This document shows positions 1 through 10,123 of a stretch of DNA of 64,000 nucleotides, piece after piece. The stretch lies in assembly GCA_032717465.1 (NCBI GenBank), contig CM064684.1:2106001-2170000 (forward strand), in the 5' to 3' direction. The position numbers and the translations under genes are program-made. The stretch is from Coenobita brevimanus (lineage: Eukaryota > Arthropoda > Malacostraca > Decapoda > Coenobitidae). Position 1 is the stretch's first letter, and each line of letters begins with the position of its first letter. A model generated the notes under the pieces. It saw only the letters and a list, made by a program, of their open reading frames with translations, searched no databases and had not been told where the DNA came from.

Positions 1-597
1 AATATATCCTGTGCTACTGGACACGACAGGGTTTATGTTACTGCACATGTGTGCAGATTTAAATAAATGATTGGTATTAAAATATGCTAATCAGTGATGT
101 GTAGTAATGTACCCAATGTGCTGAATAACCTAACTTAGGATTTTTTTTTTAAATTTCCCATAACAACTAGTATCTGAAGTGATCTCAGTAACGTAACTGA
201 TAAGGGTCTTAACTTTATCATTATCCATTGAATCAGTAGCAGTGCTGTAACAGTGTGAACAGCAAACTTCACTAAGCATACCCTACTGGAGTGCATACTG
301 TTTTCATAGTGTTTGGAGTTAAAAGTACTTTTCCATAAATGAAATTCAGAGGCTAATTTTTATTTCACATTGACTGAACTTGAACTATACTGGACTAGCC
401 TAACACTCTTATGTGAGATTTCTCAAAACTAAAGGGAGATGTAAGATTTCTCAAAACTAAAGGGATTGGATTGGATAATTGGAACAAAAAGGAAAAGGAA
501 AATCCAGCACCAAGCCACTTATTGACTCTATGGCATTTAAAAGGGGTTGGGTGGGTATTAAAGTGAATATATAACGCAGACAGGAAGCTATCTAAAT
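1..597. other. No gene seen; AT-rich spacer
   Basis: No supported coding region. A short direct duplication (about 27 bp, containing TTTCTCAAAACTAAAGG) lies at 413-470. The right part probably belongs to the decayed LINE that becomes readable at 598. Confidence 0.5.
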
Positions 598-1400
598 ATG
601 TTTGCAGATGATGCAAAAATTCAAAAGAAAATTACTAACATAGATTCTTGCAAAGAGCTCCTTCATGAATGGAGCAATAAATGGCAAATGGAATTTAATG
701 TGGATAAGTGTCATGTAATAAAATTTGGTAAAAGTGAGAAAAGACCAGATTGGTATTATAAATTAGGAAGATCAACCCTACACATATCAGAAAAGGAGAA
801 GGACCTAGGAGTAATTATCAGTCACAGACTATCTCCTGATGATCACATCAGTGAGAAGGTACGAAACATGTATACATTGCTTGCTGATATGAGAATTGCA
901 TTCACATATATAAATGAAGATATGCTGAGGAAGATATTCATCAGACCAACTCTGGAGTATGCATCACAGTAGTCTGGAATCCTCATCTCAAAAAACACAG
1001 ATAAGATTGAAAAAATACAACGGGCCACTACAAGATGGGTATCAAGCTTAAGGGATTTAAGTTACTGAGAAAGACTGGAAAGATTGAATTTACCAACACT
1101 GCAGGAGAGGAGGAGACATGATTATGCTATATAAATGCATATCAGGGGAACAGAAAATAGACATAAATGAATATATATCATATGTGTGAAGCATCAGCAA
1201 GGGGACATTGCAAAATACAGCATAAAAAGAGAGGTGATAAAGATGTAAGGAAATTCAGTTTCCCTAATAGGACAATTGATCAGTGGAATGCACAACCGAA
1301 TGAGGTAGTGTGTGCCAAAACTATTTATAATTTCAAGGATATGTATGATAAAAACGGTTTAATACACGGGACAGTACGAGCTTGACTCATTCCTGTGAAG
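598..1400 (+). mobile_element. Decayed LINE, 3' part of reverse transcriptase
   Basis: The frame opens with MFADDAKI, the FADD form of reverse transcriptase motif C, followed by DKCHVIKFG and a thumb region with KDLGVIIS. The frame meets a stop at 970-972, but the next codons stay homologous to LINE ends (DKIEKIQRATTRW, LRDLSY, ERLERLNLPTLQERR). There is another stop near 1065, a frameshift near 1110 (GDMIMLYKCISGEQ continues in another frame), and a last piece at 1167-1385 ending in the typical WNAQPNEVVCAKTIYNFK tail. Family knowledge places this layout in the jockey/CR1 group of non-LTR retrotransposons. Endonuclease and RT motifs A and B are absent. It is a dead, 5'-truncated copy. The exact clade is uncertain. 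Confidence 0.8.
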
Positions 1401-1704
1401 ATTCAAAGCTAAGGCAATCCTCACGCCTAACAGATTAGATAACTCGTCCCCAGATGATTAATTATAACTATGTTTATCCAACCTAACTCATTCATACCTT
1501 AGAAATTCGAATTTTTACTGCTTTCCGCCTAACCTAATTTAATTTAAGGGCGGAAACTACCCGAGAAAGCTTTGAGACGAATGATATGAGACGCCGGAAT
1601 GACCATTTGCCGTTTGTAAACAAAGGGCGAGAGGCTCCGATCATGTTACCCCTACAGAGATCAGAGGACAAATGGCATATTTGTGGCGGCCTCTGGCAAC
1701 CACC

Positions 1705-1714
1705 GCGCATGCGC
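1705..1714. promoter_or_regulatory. NRF-1/EWG-type binding palindrome
   Basis: The sequence GCGCATGCGC is the core of the NRF-1 consensus and is self-complementary. It lies about 430 bp upstream of the candidate start codon at 2138. Binding is inferred from the motif only. Confidence 0.45.
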
Positions 1715-1829
1715 CGTAGGGGGCGGACAGGGGGACAGATCATAACGCTACACCGGCCTGCAGGATATGTACAGGGAATCTTTCAACGAACGAACAACGA
1801 ACTCTTTTGACAGAATTCCCAAAGGCACA

Positions 1830-1922
1830 AAGAGGGTTGGAAAAAATCTTATTTAAAAAAAAATCCAACTAAAAAAAAATCGATTTCCTTTTTTTTTTAA
1901 TCTGTGATTTTTTTCCAACCCT
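1830..1922. mobile_element. Short palindromic MITE, GGGTTGGAAAAAAT ends
   Basis: The left end reads AGGGTTGGAAAAAATC and the right end is its near-perfect complement GATTTTTTTCCAACCCT, with A/T homopolymer runs and AAATCGATTTCC between. Ends of this kind are common on non-autonomous hAT-like elements (family knowledge, from memory). Flanking 8-bp duplications are not recognisable, so the class is tentative. Confidence 0.45.
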
Positions 1923-2137
1923 GAAAATTACACGTGTATAGAAACTCGAACGCCGAACGTTGAAGGAAACTGGCCGGCGGAGGCTGGTGCGTGTGAACTC
2001 TTACCATTAGTGTTGTGATACTGGCTTACTTACTTATCAACGGCTTATCTCCAACTTATCCTCAGAATCAGTGAGTGACAGAGACTACGCAGGACCAAGG
2101 AGGATCGTGAATAAGGCCAGGATAAGGAGAAAACAGC

Positions 2138-2210
2138 ATGGCGTCACTACCCACCCCAAGGAGGGAACGCCAACGTCAGTGGATCAAAGACAACCGTTTA
2201 TTTCAGAAAG
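2138..2210 (+). CDS. Candidate first coding exon, product unknown
   Basis: The ATG has an optimal context (A at -3, G at +4) and an in-frame TAA stop lies 12 bases upstream. The exon encodes 24 codons beginning MASLPTPRRERQ, rich in Arg and Gln, and ends with a strong donor (CAGAAAG followed by GTAAGCC) in phase 1. No further exon was identified; the next 3 kb are tandem repeats and transposon debris, so the first intron would be long. The GC-richer upstream block with an NRF-1 palindrome supports a housekeeping promoter. I do not recognise the protein from 24 residues. It could be a chance ORF next to a good donor, but start context, upstream stop, donor and promoter-like sequence together make a real exon plausible. 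Confidence 0.45.
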
Positions 2211-2455
2211 GTAAGCCGTGGAAAGTTAGTCAAAATGCAAAATTGATATGTTGAATGGAAAATTTTGATGATATATGTAGTATTTAAGCACATATCTTTA
2301 TTTTTTATGTGAACTCCATGCTGGCCTAATGCTTCATAAAAATTCATCTATCATCATCATTAGGATTTCTTTGGAATTATAATATATTCAAGCAGGGGCC
2401 ATTAATATCACAATTTCGGGTTGGAAGTTTTATATATGTATGGACACTGCAACCA

Positions 2456-2486
<31 letters not shown>

Positions 2487-2520
2487 CAATATAATTTTCG
2501 TTATTATTGTAGTTTTGGAC
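2211..2520. other. Putative intron start; T-tract
   Basis: AT-rich sequence following the donor at 2211, with a run of about 23 T at 2458-2480. Nothing else is recognisable. Confidence 0.4.
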
Positions 2521-2534
2521 AGCCACACCCTTGA

Positions 2535-2625
2535 CGTAGGCTAAATAGGTTAGGTTATCTGTTGGGGTAGTTAAGTTTGGTTAGGTTAGATTAATTAGGT
2601 TGGGTAAGGTTAGATTAGGTTAGAA
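2535..2625. repeat. Degenerate GGTTA/TTAGG-like block
   Basis: Repeated GGTTAGGTTA-type words with interruptions. The arthropod telomere unit is TTAGG, so this may be a decayed interstitial telomeric block, or simple GGTTA-rich sequence. Confidence 0.4.
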
Positions 2626-2659
2626 ATAAAATCTGAATAACCCTGACTTCAAAACTGCA

Positions 2660-3450
2660 AATTTACCTCTGATATAACCACAATTTTAATATAATTTTCC
2701 CACTAATTTCAGTATTATATTCTCTCTGATATAACCACAATTTCAATATTATATTCTGATATAACCACAATTTCAATATTATATTCTTTCTTATATAACC
2801 ACAATTTCAATATTATATTCTTTCTAATATAACCACAATTTCAATATTATATTCTTTCTTATATAACCACAATTTCAATATTATATTCTGATATAACCAC
2901 AATTTCAATATTATATTCTTTCTTATATAACCACAATTTCAATATTATATTCTTTCTAATATAACCATAATTTCAGTATTATATTCTTTCTAATATAACC
3001 ATAATTTCAGTATTATATTCTTTCTAATATAACCACAATTTCAATATTATATTCTTTCTAATATAACCATAATTTCAGTATTATATTCTTTCTAATATAA
3101 CCATAATTTCAGTATTATATTCTTTCTAATATAACCACAATTTCAATATTATATTCTTTCTAATATAACCATAATTTCAGTATTATATTCTTTCTTATAT
3201 AACCACAATTTCAGTGTTATATTCTTGCTGATACAACCACAATTTCAGTATAATTTTCCCTCTGATACAACCACAATTTCAGTATAATTTTCTCTCTGAT
3301 ACAACCACAATATCAGTATAATTTTCCCTCTGATACAGCCATAATTTCAGTATAATTTTCCCTCTGATACAACTACAATTTCAGTATAATTTTCCCTCAG
3401 ATATTATGTAACCATAATTTCAGTACTGTATATTTTTTCCTTGATATAAC
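2660..3450. repeat. 34-bp tandem array (with 30-bp variants)
   Basis: About 25 units of the form TATAACCACAATTTCAGTAT followed by TATATTCTTTCTAA. Most are 34 bp; shorter units lack the TTCTTTCT part. Many carry TTTCAG, which resembles a splice acceptor on the + strand. The right-hand units switch to a TAATTTTCCCTCTGATA variant. A lone unit recurs at 4695-4728. Confidence 0.9.
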
Positions 3451-3464
3451 CATATAACATCCGC

Positions 3465-3695
3465 TACATGAGAAATTGACCATATGAGAAACAGGCAGTA
3501 CGAGAAACTGATGATATGTGAAATCGACAGTACGAGAAACTGATGATGTGTGAATCCAGCGATACGTGAAACCGGCAATACGAGAAACCGACGATAAAAG
3601 AAACCAGTTATATGAGAGTGGGCAATTTAGATCCAGGTTTGGTGATGCCAGGAGGGGCAGTTAACCAAACCCTGTTTTTCCCACAAGTTATGTAC
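3465..3695 (+). repeat. Left arm of long inverted repeat (17-18-bp GAGAAAC minisatellite plus unique end)
   Basis: About eight units of the kind ATACGAGAAACCG, then a unique stretch (TTTGGTGATGCCAGGAGGGG ... CCCTGTTTTTCCCACA). The whole arm reappears as the reverse complement at 4955-5140. Confidence 0.75.
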
Positions 3696-3892
3696 AGTAC
3701 ACCATCACACCAGTTATCACTATCGTATTTTTCACCATTATACCAGTTTTGTATCCTATTTATCACTACATTATACCAGTTTTTGCTATCCTATTTATCA
3801 CTACTGGTACATTATACCAGTATTTGCTATCCTATTTATCACTACTGGTACATTATACCAGTTTTTGCTATCTTATTTATCACTCATTTTTG
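3695..3892. repeat. About 37-43-bp tandem array (ATTATACCAGTTTTTGCTAT)
   Basis: Four to five units containing ATTATACCAGTTTTTGCTAT and CCTATTTATCACTACTGGTA. A related fragment lies at 4596-4670, beyond the LINE debris at 3895-4590, as if the LINE split the array. Confidence 0.8.
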
Positions 3893-3894
3893 TT

Positions 3895-4590
3895 TTTGAA
3901 GGCTCCAACATGCTTGCATGTGTTAGCCTTGGTCACCTAACAGCAGCTGTCCATGCTGCACTATCTCTAGCAGCTTCCCTGTTTAGTCCCTTAACTCTGA
4001 GGTCGAACTCCATGACCCTACCCCCAATATTAAAATTTTTTACTTTCATCACTCAGTTATCATCCCCCATCCTCTCCACATGCCTAGACAATCTCAATAT
4101 ACATCTTCTCATCACAACACCAATACACACCAGTCCCATCCTTCCTTGCGACTCTAGCCCCCCCCCCCCCAGACTCGTACTCAGGGACACACTGCACATA
4201 TACCTGATCATTGTCATATCTGTACGTGTGAACCTGTGAATATTCTTTTCCTTTACTTCTCAGGTCTCACTACCATACAGCATTACACTCCTAACACATG
4301 CTGCAAACAAAGATCCCTTTGCACAGAGAGAGAGCCCTCTCAGTGTCAGGAGAGGCAACAGCTCCCTGAACTTCTTCCAACCACTTTACACTCTAGCCAC
4401 AGAGCTGCTTCTGCCCTACCTCCAGCACAGAACATGTCTCCCAAATAACAAAACTCTTCCAAACAACTCAAGAGACAGCAGGAAGTTCAATCCTTTCACG
4501 CCTGACAATCTCCACCTGCTCTCCCTGACACACCACACATAAAATCAGCATTATTTTGCAGTCTACCTATACTACCACTACATCTCGTAT
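3895..4590 (-). mobile_element. LINE 3'-end fragment, HVERMGDDN type
   Basis: Read on the minus strand the right-hand border of the first part gives RHVERMGDDN, then NREAARDSAAW close to the 3' end. This matches the C-terminal region of the same LINE family seen at 11905-12135. There is an internal deletion plus stops; the part at 4110-4590 is less readable. It sits between two halves of a tandem array. Confidence 0.6.
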
Positions 4591-4694
4591 GCACCCACTT
4601 ATCACTCTGTTATACCAATTTTTGCAGTCCTGTTGTTCACTCTTATACCAGTTAACATATTTCACTCATGTAAGAAAACCCGATTGTATTATTT

Positions 4695-4728
4695 GACTGA
4701 TATAACCACAATTTCAGCATTTTATTTT
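4695..4728. repeat. Solitary copy of the 34-bp unit
   Basis: GATATAACCACAATTTCAGC matches the unit of the array at 2660-3450, in the same orientation. Confidence 0.7.
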
Positions 4729-4747
4729 TCTGTGTGTTTGTTGCTAG

Positions 4748-4900
4748 ATGCCTTATTCCTGTAAGGGGTGGCCACAAACAAAGCACCTCCATGTCACCCC
4801 GCCATTTTGCTGTCCTCCCCCCAGCACCCTCTCTCTCTCTCTCTATCTCATATATACCTCTCTTTTCCATCACAGTATCACACATGTTATTTGTGCATAG
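4748..4900 (-). mobile_element. RTE-type LINE 3'-end fragment
   Basis: Contains the family signature GTAAGGGGTGGCCACAAAC followed by the CT-rich C-terminal coding block and ATACCTCTC, the reverse complement of the copy at 15541-15820. It includes a (TC)n stretch at 4828-4846. Confidence 0.7.
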
Positions 4901-4954
4901 CTAAAATTCTTAATGTTTCTTTTGGATTAGATAAAAAAAAGAAAAAAGTAGAAG

Positions 4955-5140
4955 TGTACTCCACATGGGAAAACCAGGGTTAGTTTCACTGACCCTTCTG
5001 GCATTACCAAATTTGAGGCAAAATTACCCATTCTTGTATCCTTGGTTTCTGGTATCACCGGTTTCTTGTATCCTTGGTTTCTCGTATCACCAGTTTCTTG
5101 TATTGCCAGTTTCTTATATCACCGGTTTCATGTACACCTG
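4955..5140 (-). repeat. Right arm of long inverted repeat
   Basis: Reverse complement of 3465-3690: CATGGGAAAACCAGGGTTAG, a CTGGCATTACCAAATTTGAG segment, then about six GGTTTCTNGTATCACC-type units. Identity is roughly 75% by eye. Confidence 0.75.
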
Positions 5141-5697
5141 TCCCCCACTATTTGACAGGGATGCGTTCCAAAAAAAGTGGTCGAATAACAAACCGATTTT
5201 TCCCATGAGTTTGTTAAAAAATAAGGGTGTTAGGTTCCTGACCACCTTCATCATTCAAAAATTATTTAATAAAAATGGAAAAAATACTGGTAAATATGAA
5301 CAAAAGTGACACAGGGATTTGAGCTGTTTTCTTATAGACCTATGTTTTCTCAAGGAAAATTATTTTAGTACTACATACATCTCAGATGATTGACATTTGA
5401 TTTTTTATCAAAAAAATATTGGCGAACAAATGAAAGATAACTACTCGGTGATATTACAGAAAGCTGCCTGAACGCCTTCGGTAGCCTGTTTATTGCTGAT
5501 CCCGCCGACCGGACATGACGTCACCACACCAAAACAAACTCAAGTGTGTTCAGTTTAAATCCATAAATAGCAATGGAAGCCTAACTGGAAGCGCTGAACC
5601 CTAGCTAGGGGAGGGGGGGGGCTTTGCTCCTAGGACCCCCCAGTAATTGTAACCTACCTAACCTTACATAAAACTGGCACCAAAACATTATCATGCA
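5141..5697. other. Unclassified repeat-like sequence; CRE octamer
   Basis: No gene. It starts with CCCCCACTATTTGACAGGGA and contains a perfect CRE palindrome TGACGTCA at 5516-5523 in a short GC-rich patch, and a run of G at 5612-5621. No open frame supports an exon. Confidence 0.4.
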
Positions 5698-6304
5698 TTA
5701 ACCCCTTAACCGCGGGGCATCAATTTCGTGACGCTCGGCCACAATGGATCATACCGCGGGGCGTCACTTTTGTGATTCTGTGTAATTTTGAATTATCCCG
5801 GGCTTTCAAGTGGGGGCTTGTATCATCTATCAGTACTGCCAATGTCCAACACTAGTCAGCACTCCAAATCTCATCTGTACTCCCATCCATTGTTGACATT
5901 TTAGCGATTTTCCCCCCTTCGTGACTCCCCTCCCTACCTGCCCTCCATTACCCTGTCCTCTCACCTCCCACGCCGTGCTGCGCCACGCAAATTTCCCCCG
6001 GATTTTTCCACAGATTTCATCCATTGAAATAAGCCCTATGCCCTATACTTATACAAAATAATATATACCAAAAAAAAATTAGGTAAGTGATAGTGTTATA
6101 CACCAGGAATTGGCTAATTATCACCTGACAACACCTCACGTGCATTCATTCGCTACATTACCACGGTAATTTCCCCTTTGAATTATGCCTTGTAATCGAT
6201 GTCTGTAATAAAAATATATATCAGAAAGGAAGGGAGAAGCTTAAGTGACATTTACATTCACCTGGAACTACCTATTTCTTTATGTATTGCCGAGATTTTG
6301 TACC

Positions 6305-6346
6305 TATAAAAAATTAGCATGTAAGTTAGCAGCAGTCAGCCTCAGT
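6305..6346 (+). promoter_or_regulatory. Putative core promoter of the piggyBac transposase
   Basis: TATAAAAAAT starts at 6305. Arthropod initiator-like TCAG words occur at 6336 and 6342, about 31-39 bp downstream, and the coding start follows at 6418. The spacing suits a TATA/Inr promoter; this is inference from motifs. Confidence 0.4.
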
Positions 6347-6417
6347 GTCATTGTCAACCCTTCCCTTCTCAGGTAAGCTGCGGCATTTAGTTCCTTGTCC
6401 TCCGCTGTAGTGAAACC

Positions 6418-8627
6418 ATGTCGCACTCGCGCCCCGCCATTCCTGCCGCTTCTGCGCCCATTGCAAAGGGCCCTGTGACCTCTACCCCTAAGAAAAGTAG
6501 TGAGGGAAGCAGGAAAGGCCTTAGTGACTCTGCAGTGGCATGTGAACTGGCAGAATTGTCCATGGTGATGATGGACAGTGATTTTGACGATTCGGGTGAA
6601 TCGTGTGATGAGCCGGGTGAGGTTATCGTGCCAGAAACTGCTATAACGAGTGCTTCAGTGTCGGAAGTAGTCTCTAGCTCCAAGGGAAAGGAGCCTTTAG
6701 TGCAGCAAGGCAAGGAATTTGGGAAGGGAGTGAAAAGGCAGCGTGTTAGCCCCAGAACAATGCCCCCACGTGACCCAGCCCGCCATGAGTCACGAGTGCA
6801 TTCACCTCCCCGTTCCCCAAGCCCCACTTCACTCATTTCATCATCATCGTCGGCTGAGTTATCTCCGGAGTCTTCGTCGTCAGAGTCACCACCACCATCA
6901 ACAGTGAAGGCAGGCCATAGAGGAAGAGGTAAATCAAGAACAGTGAAAAGTAGTGTAGTTAGTAGGGTAAGGGCTGCTAGTGCTGTACGGCAACCCAGGG
7001 TCAGTGCGAGTGACCTTGAACGAGATAAATCTGCCTCACGGCCAACCTCCACCACCACCACCACCCGCCCTACACCGCCACAACAGGGAATCCTGGACAC
7101 CTTCGTGTGGACGGAAGGGTCAGATTTTGTGCCTGAAAATTTAGTATTTGATGAGAGCTCCTCAGGAGTTCAGCCTGCCTTCACCATTGACGAAAATGCT
7201 GAGTGTGTGGACTACCTTTTGGCCTTCCTAGATGACGAAGGCATGCAGCACATAAGTGATGAGACCAACAGGTATGAATCACAGCATGCTGCAAGTGGTA
7301 CAGGTGCAGCCAAGATGCAACAGTGGTCCATGCTGGGAGTGCAGGAGCTGTATGTGTTCTTTGCCCTCATGCTTCTCATGCCACACTCCAAGAAGCATGA
7401 GTTAGAAGAATACTGGTCCATGGACCCCTTACTACCCTCACCCACCTTCAATAAGTACATGGCCAGAGATCGCTTCCGGAACATCATGGGAAACCTGCAC
7501 TTTGCGGACAACGATGTACCTTCCCAAACCGACCCACTCTGGAAGATCCGGGAGATTCTGAGCAGAAGTTTATGTCATTCTTCCACCCCTTTCAGAAGGT
7601 TGTCATTGATGAATCCTTGGTTTTGTTCAGAGGATGTCTTCGGTTTGTTCAGTACATTCCAAGCAAATGCCATCGCTTTGGAATTAAGTTCTTTGTATTG
7701 TGTGACTGTAAGACGGGGTACATCCTTGACTTCGTCATTTATTCAGCCAGCACTGTCGATCTGGATAAAACACCCCCCCTTGGCTTCTCAGGCTGTGTAG
7801 TGAAAGTGCTCCTAGAAAAGTATTTTGGTGGGAATCATGTGCTGTATACAGACAACTACTATACAGCACCAAAACTTGCCAAATACCTTTCTGAGCACGG
7901 CATTGGCTCCTGCGGCACTGTCAAAAGTAATCGTGCCCACTTCCCCAAATTCACAGAGTCAGGAACCTCGCAGCGAGGAGACGTGCACCTACGCAAGTCT
8001 GAGAAGATGCTGGCAATAAGGTGGCACGACAAGAGGGTCGTGCACATGCTCACCACCGTACATAAGGGGGAGATGACAGACAGTGGGAAGGTCGACCGTA
8101 GGACAGGCGAACCTGTGATGAAACCTGATGCTGTGTTGGACTACAATATCAACATGTGGCTGGTGGACAAGTCCGACATGATGATTGGTGAGATCGACTG
8201 CCTCAGGAAGAATACTAGGTGGTACAGGAAAGTTTTTCTGCATCTCATAGACATGACGATGCTGAATGCCTTGATCCTGTACAAGACGAAGGTCAAGCCA
8301 CCCAAGTCCTTCTCCCTGAGGTTGTTCGCCAGGACTTGTGTCCAGCAGCTGCTGGAAAGATATGGTAGGGTGACAGCAGCAACTCCAAGGCGCCATCCAG
8401 TAACACTTCCCGACCGACTTGAGCAGAGGACGTATATGGATCGGCACAGACTGGAGCTCATGCCTGCCACAGGGAAAAGGAAGGCTGTGATTCGCAGGTG
8501 TCAGGTGTGTGCACATACCACCCGCCGCACACCTGAGCACAAACGCACCTCTTGGCAGTGCGCTGAGTGCCAGGTTCCCCTCTGTGTTACCTGCTTCTTC
8601 GATTACCACAGCCAGAAGCAGTTCTAA
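6418..8627 (+). CDS. piggyBac-family transposase with one frameshift
   Basis: Cut-and-paste DDD transposase acting at TTAA sites. Frame 1 runs from the ATG at 6418 through EIL (codon ending 7560); homology then continues one base back in frame 3 (EQKFMSFF, GAG at 7560-7562) to the stop at 8627. One missing G, CTGAG for an expected CTGGAG, explains it. The joined length is about 736 residues. Residues 1-240 are low-complexity, Ser/Pro/acidic. The DDE_Tnp_1_7-like domain follows: first Asp about 398 in VVIDES, second about 479 in LYTDNYY, third about 584 in LVDKSDMM, with the usual spacing and the RKNTRWYRK segment after it. The C-terminus is a Cys-rich zinc-binding domain (CQVC, CAEC, CVTC) as in active piggyBacs. 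No other stop or shift is seen. The break may be a real lesion or a sequencing error. Confidence 0.9.
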
Positions 8628-8697
8628 CAGTGCAAGTGTGAAAGCAGAATAATTTGGAAATAATGTGTAAATAGCAAGTGAAAGCAATGGATGTTCT

Positions 8698-9018
8698 GGG
8701 GAAGGCGGTGGCTCAGTCGGTAGAGAGGTGGCCTGCAGTCCTTACGGACCCAGGTTCGAATCCCGGCTGGGGCAGGGAACAGTTTAAGGATTTGAATTTC
8801 ATTAAATCAGGCTTTACTGATCTACCAGAAGACCCGCCGACATGTCGTAAAAATACCCCCGCTAATACCAATACACCAGTCCTGTATGAGACAGCCCTAG
8901 CATGTATTCAATATGGACGGTGGGTGTTAGCGCCGAAGTGGTGACATGTAGAGGTGTATGGTATGTAGGAGGACTGCTGGGCCTTGATAGCAGGCTGTGA
9001 AGCCTATGCCCAGAGTCG

Positions 9019-9051
<33 letters not shown>
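8698..9051 (+). mobile_element. tRNA-derived SINE with poly(A) tail, inside piggyBac
   Basis: The head has an A box TGGCTCAGTCGG and a perfect B box GGTTCGAATCC (8752-8763 region), followed by about 230 bp of unrelated body and a run of about 32 A at 9019-9051. The position, just after the transposase stop, shows it inserted after the piggyBac copy arose. Clear target-site duplications were not found. It is not a functional tRNA gene because the cloverleaf does not continue past the T arm. Confidence 0.8.
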
Positions 9052-9056
<5 letters not shown>

Positions 9057-9799
9057 GCAGTGTATTATAGTTTTATCTTACTGAAAGTGAATAACATAGT
9101 GTAAGTAAAAGAGAAGGGTAAATATTGAAAATAGAATAGAAAATGTAAATAGTAATGTAAGTAATTAGTAATATAAGAATATGAGTACAAATAATTTATG
9201 TTATAACGGTGAAAGTGAATCCGTGGCCCTCTACGTATTTTACTGAATGAAAAATTGAATGACTTCAGTGACAATAAACTAATACGACTGAAGGAAACTT
9301 ATGGAGAAAGACTCCAGATATATATAAGTGTGATATAGTAATAGAAATATAAAGTGTGAGGGGTTTTATGAATAATAAATGACAGAGTACCAAGAGCGAA
9401 CTAGCGCAAGTGCGACGATCAGACGCGCTCGTAATTTCCATTGCTTTCACAGTGGTTTTATTTTTGGAGTATGGATCCCAAACTACTTGAAAATCATAGA
9501 GTAGTGTTTATAGTGTTTATATCTGGCTGTGGTAATCATATTACGGGTTGTCGGGAAGTGTAAAGTGGAGACTTCGTTACCCAACTTCAGAGGTCTCCAC
9601 AAGTCCTACGGTAACCGATGAAGGCTCAACAAACATTCCAGGAGAAAGCTGAAGGTATGTGCCATAAGCATATGTAATTTTAATATTCTAGGACTAATAA
9701 CTGATTTTTGGCAAATATTTTTTGAGAGTCTGTCGGAGCCCGAATAACCCCACGGGACACGCAAAACATTGGTAAACATGCCCGCGGTGTAGGGGTTAA

Positions 9800-10123
9800 G
9801 AGCATTCGTTTATCATTGGCACAGTCGTCATCAGGGTTGCAATTTGATATTTTTCATTACTAGTATGGGCCAGTTTGGTATTGAAAAATTCATTTCATAA
9901 TGAATCAGCATGATTTCATTTCCAAACGGATTTTTTCACACGTATGAAGAGTCAGAAGATGTAGACAGTGGATTGTATGCTCTCTTTGATTAATCTGCTA
10001 GCCTACTGTACATAGTGCAAAAATAATCAACATGCTGCTAATTATAAGGAAAGTGATTATTTCCATTTGTATATGTAATTAGTGAAGAATAAATGCATGC
10101 TTTAAGAATTTGGTAATGAAAAG
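9800..10123. other. Spacer with short TTTGGTAATGAAAA repeats
   Basis: AT-rich, no gene. Short direct repeats TTGGTATTGAAAA / TTGGTAATGAAAA / TTGGTTATGAAAA occur near 9872, 10110 and 10131. Confidence 0.4.

Larger units (their letters stand above)
1540..2137 (+). promoter_or_regulatory. Candidate promoter region with NRF-1-type palindrome
   Basis: This block is richer in GC and CpG than its surroundings and ends at a candidate first exon. It holds a perfect palindrome GCGCATGCGC at 1705-1714, which matches the NRF-1 (insect EWG) binding consensus, followed a few bases later by a GC-box-like GGGGGCGGAC. A small palindromic MITE lies inside it at about 1830-1922. No TATA box is evident, which fits a housekeeping-type promoter. 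Transcription start not determined. Confidence 0.4.
5698..9799 (+). mobile_element. Complete piggyBac transposon (5702-9795) with TTAA duplication
   Basis: The target TTAA occurs at 5698-5701 and again at 9796-9799. The left terminus reads CCCCTTAACCGCGGGGCATC and the complement of the right terminus reads CCCCTACACCGCGGGCATG, a matching inverted repeat. A second copy of the ACCGCGGGGC motif lies about 50 bp inside the left end (5752-5762), as expected for subterminal repeats. The element is 4094 bp, longer than a typical 2.5-3 kb piggyBac, partly because of a SINE insertion. It carries one transposase gene at 6418-8627. Intact ends and only one coding break suggest fairly recent activity. 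Confidence 0.9.

Noticed and set aside
2535..2625. True telomere end
   Set aside because: Only short degenerate GGTTA words; unique sequence on both sides.
7540..7580. Programmed ribosomal frameshift in the transposase
   Set aside because: No slippery heptamer or following structure is evident; a one-base deletion (CTGGAG to CTGAG) is simpler.
8700..8775. Functional tRNA gene
   Set aside because: A and B boxes are good, but the acceptor stem does not close and the sequence continues into a SINE body with a poly(A) tail.
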